64,000 nucleotides of DNA from Phascolarctos cinereus (lineage: Eukaryota > Chordata > Mammalia > Diprotodontia > Phascolarctidae). The stretch covers positions 16,095,501 through 16,159,500 of the forward strand of contig NW_018343984.1 in the NCBI RefSeq assembly GCF_002099425.1. The letters run 5' to 3'. The translations under genes and the position numbers were made by a program. Below are positions 63,400-64,000 of the stretch, piece after piece; position 1 is the stretch's first letter; every line of letters begins with the position of its first letter. The notes below the pieces were generated by a model. It saw only the letters and a program-made list of their open reading frames with translations, was not told the DNA's origin and did not search any database.

Positions 63400-64000
63400 A
63401 TGAGACCATATCAGCTAAAAAACAAAACAAAACAAGCCTCACCAATACCAGATCCCCTGTCAGAGACAGGAAGAAAAGAGGGGTGTTTTATAACTTTCCA
63501 AACCAGGAAGTCAGGAATAGTACCCAGAACTCAGGATTCGCTTGAACAATGACACTTGACAGTCTGCTCACCACCTTATATGTTTATGCCTTAGTTGGGG
63601 TCATGCCTCCATTAAACTGGAAAATCACTTACCAGAGCAATGATAAAGGGCCAAAAGCCAAATCCATAGAGATTCAGTAAACACACTAGGCCTAAGATAG
63701 GACAACTGGGATTTTATCTCTGAATTTAGAGTGGGCCAATAGCACCCATAGTCCTTTGAAGGCATAAAAACAGTGGAGATTTGCACCTAGTTAATGGGAA
63801 GAACTAGTCTCTTCACTTTAGAAGTTGCCAGATGGCCTGCTTTCTCACCCCAGGTGATCTCTTCCTTGGCACACCCCCCGTGACATGCGTGTGCATTTCA
63901 TGCCACTTGCCCCAGGGGTGCCTTATGTGGCTCCAGACAAAAATATTTCTGGTTACAGCCCTGAGCATTATCAGAATTCACCCTCAGTTTGCTAGCACTT
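63400..64000. other. No recognised feature
   Basis: Unique-looking DNA to the window edge; no coding or repeat signature that I can support. Confidence 0.35.

Overview
The window looks like marsupial nuclear DNA from a gene-poor or intronic region. The basis is repeat content: many copies of the marsupial CORE-SINE whose tRNA-like head reads 'cagctaggtggtgcagtgg', marsupial-style L1, RTE-clade LINE and SINE pieces, and heavily eroded L2, CR1/L3 and MIR. I cannot choose the species from sequence alone. DNA is AT-rich, CpG-poor and full of long microsatellites. I found no intact protein-coding gene, no convincing exon, no tRNA or rRNA gene, no CRISPR and nothing bacterial or plasmid-like. The long open frames are almost all microsatellite translations, LINE remnants or chance.

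Layout. 1-5 kb: antisense L2, a cluster of old CORE-SINEs and an unclassified repeat (family X). 6.4-13.8 kb: sense L2 with recognisable reverse-transcriptase text, a hAT-type MITE inside a SINE, antisense CR1/L3, and two copies of a second unclassified repeat (family Y), each inside a different old LINE. 14-17 kb: antisense L2, then an L1 3' half holding an L2 insertion. 17.9-23.8 kb: an RTE endonuclease fragment split by a microsatellite, then MIR and L2 tails. 23.8-24.45 kb: the only host-gene relic, a decayed 5' portion of a Y-box/cold-shock protein retrocopy that best fits YBX3 (CSDA). 24.5-39.6 kb: SINE, MIR and L2 layers with several datable nestings. 39.6-40.5 kb: a repeat-poor block with a CCAAT/TATA-like arrangement. 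44.2-45.2 kb: a threefold tandem duplication of a SINE-bearing unit of about 329 bp. 45.5-49.3 kb: an internally deleted L1 with its 3' tail sequence repeated inside it. 50.4-55 kb: nested SINE/L2/L1 and two more family X copies. 55.3-57.3 kb: L2, including antisense reverse transcriptase. 57.3-61.4 kb: two repeat-poor islands, the best candidates for conserved noncoding DNA. 61.4-64 kb: SINEs and a GT/GA/CA microsatellite able to fold back.

No genes work together here. The window is best read as a record of successive transposon activity: L2, CR1 and MIR oldest; L1, RTE and CORE-SINEs later; at least one fairly recent SINE with a perfect 13-bp target duplication. Repeat family names rest on recognition from memory, and boundaries are approximate (usually within 10-40 bp).
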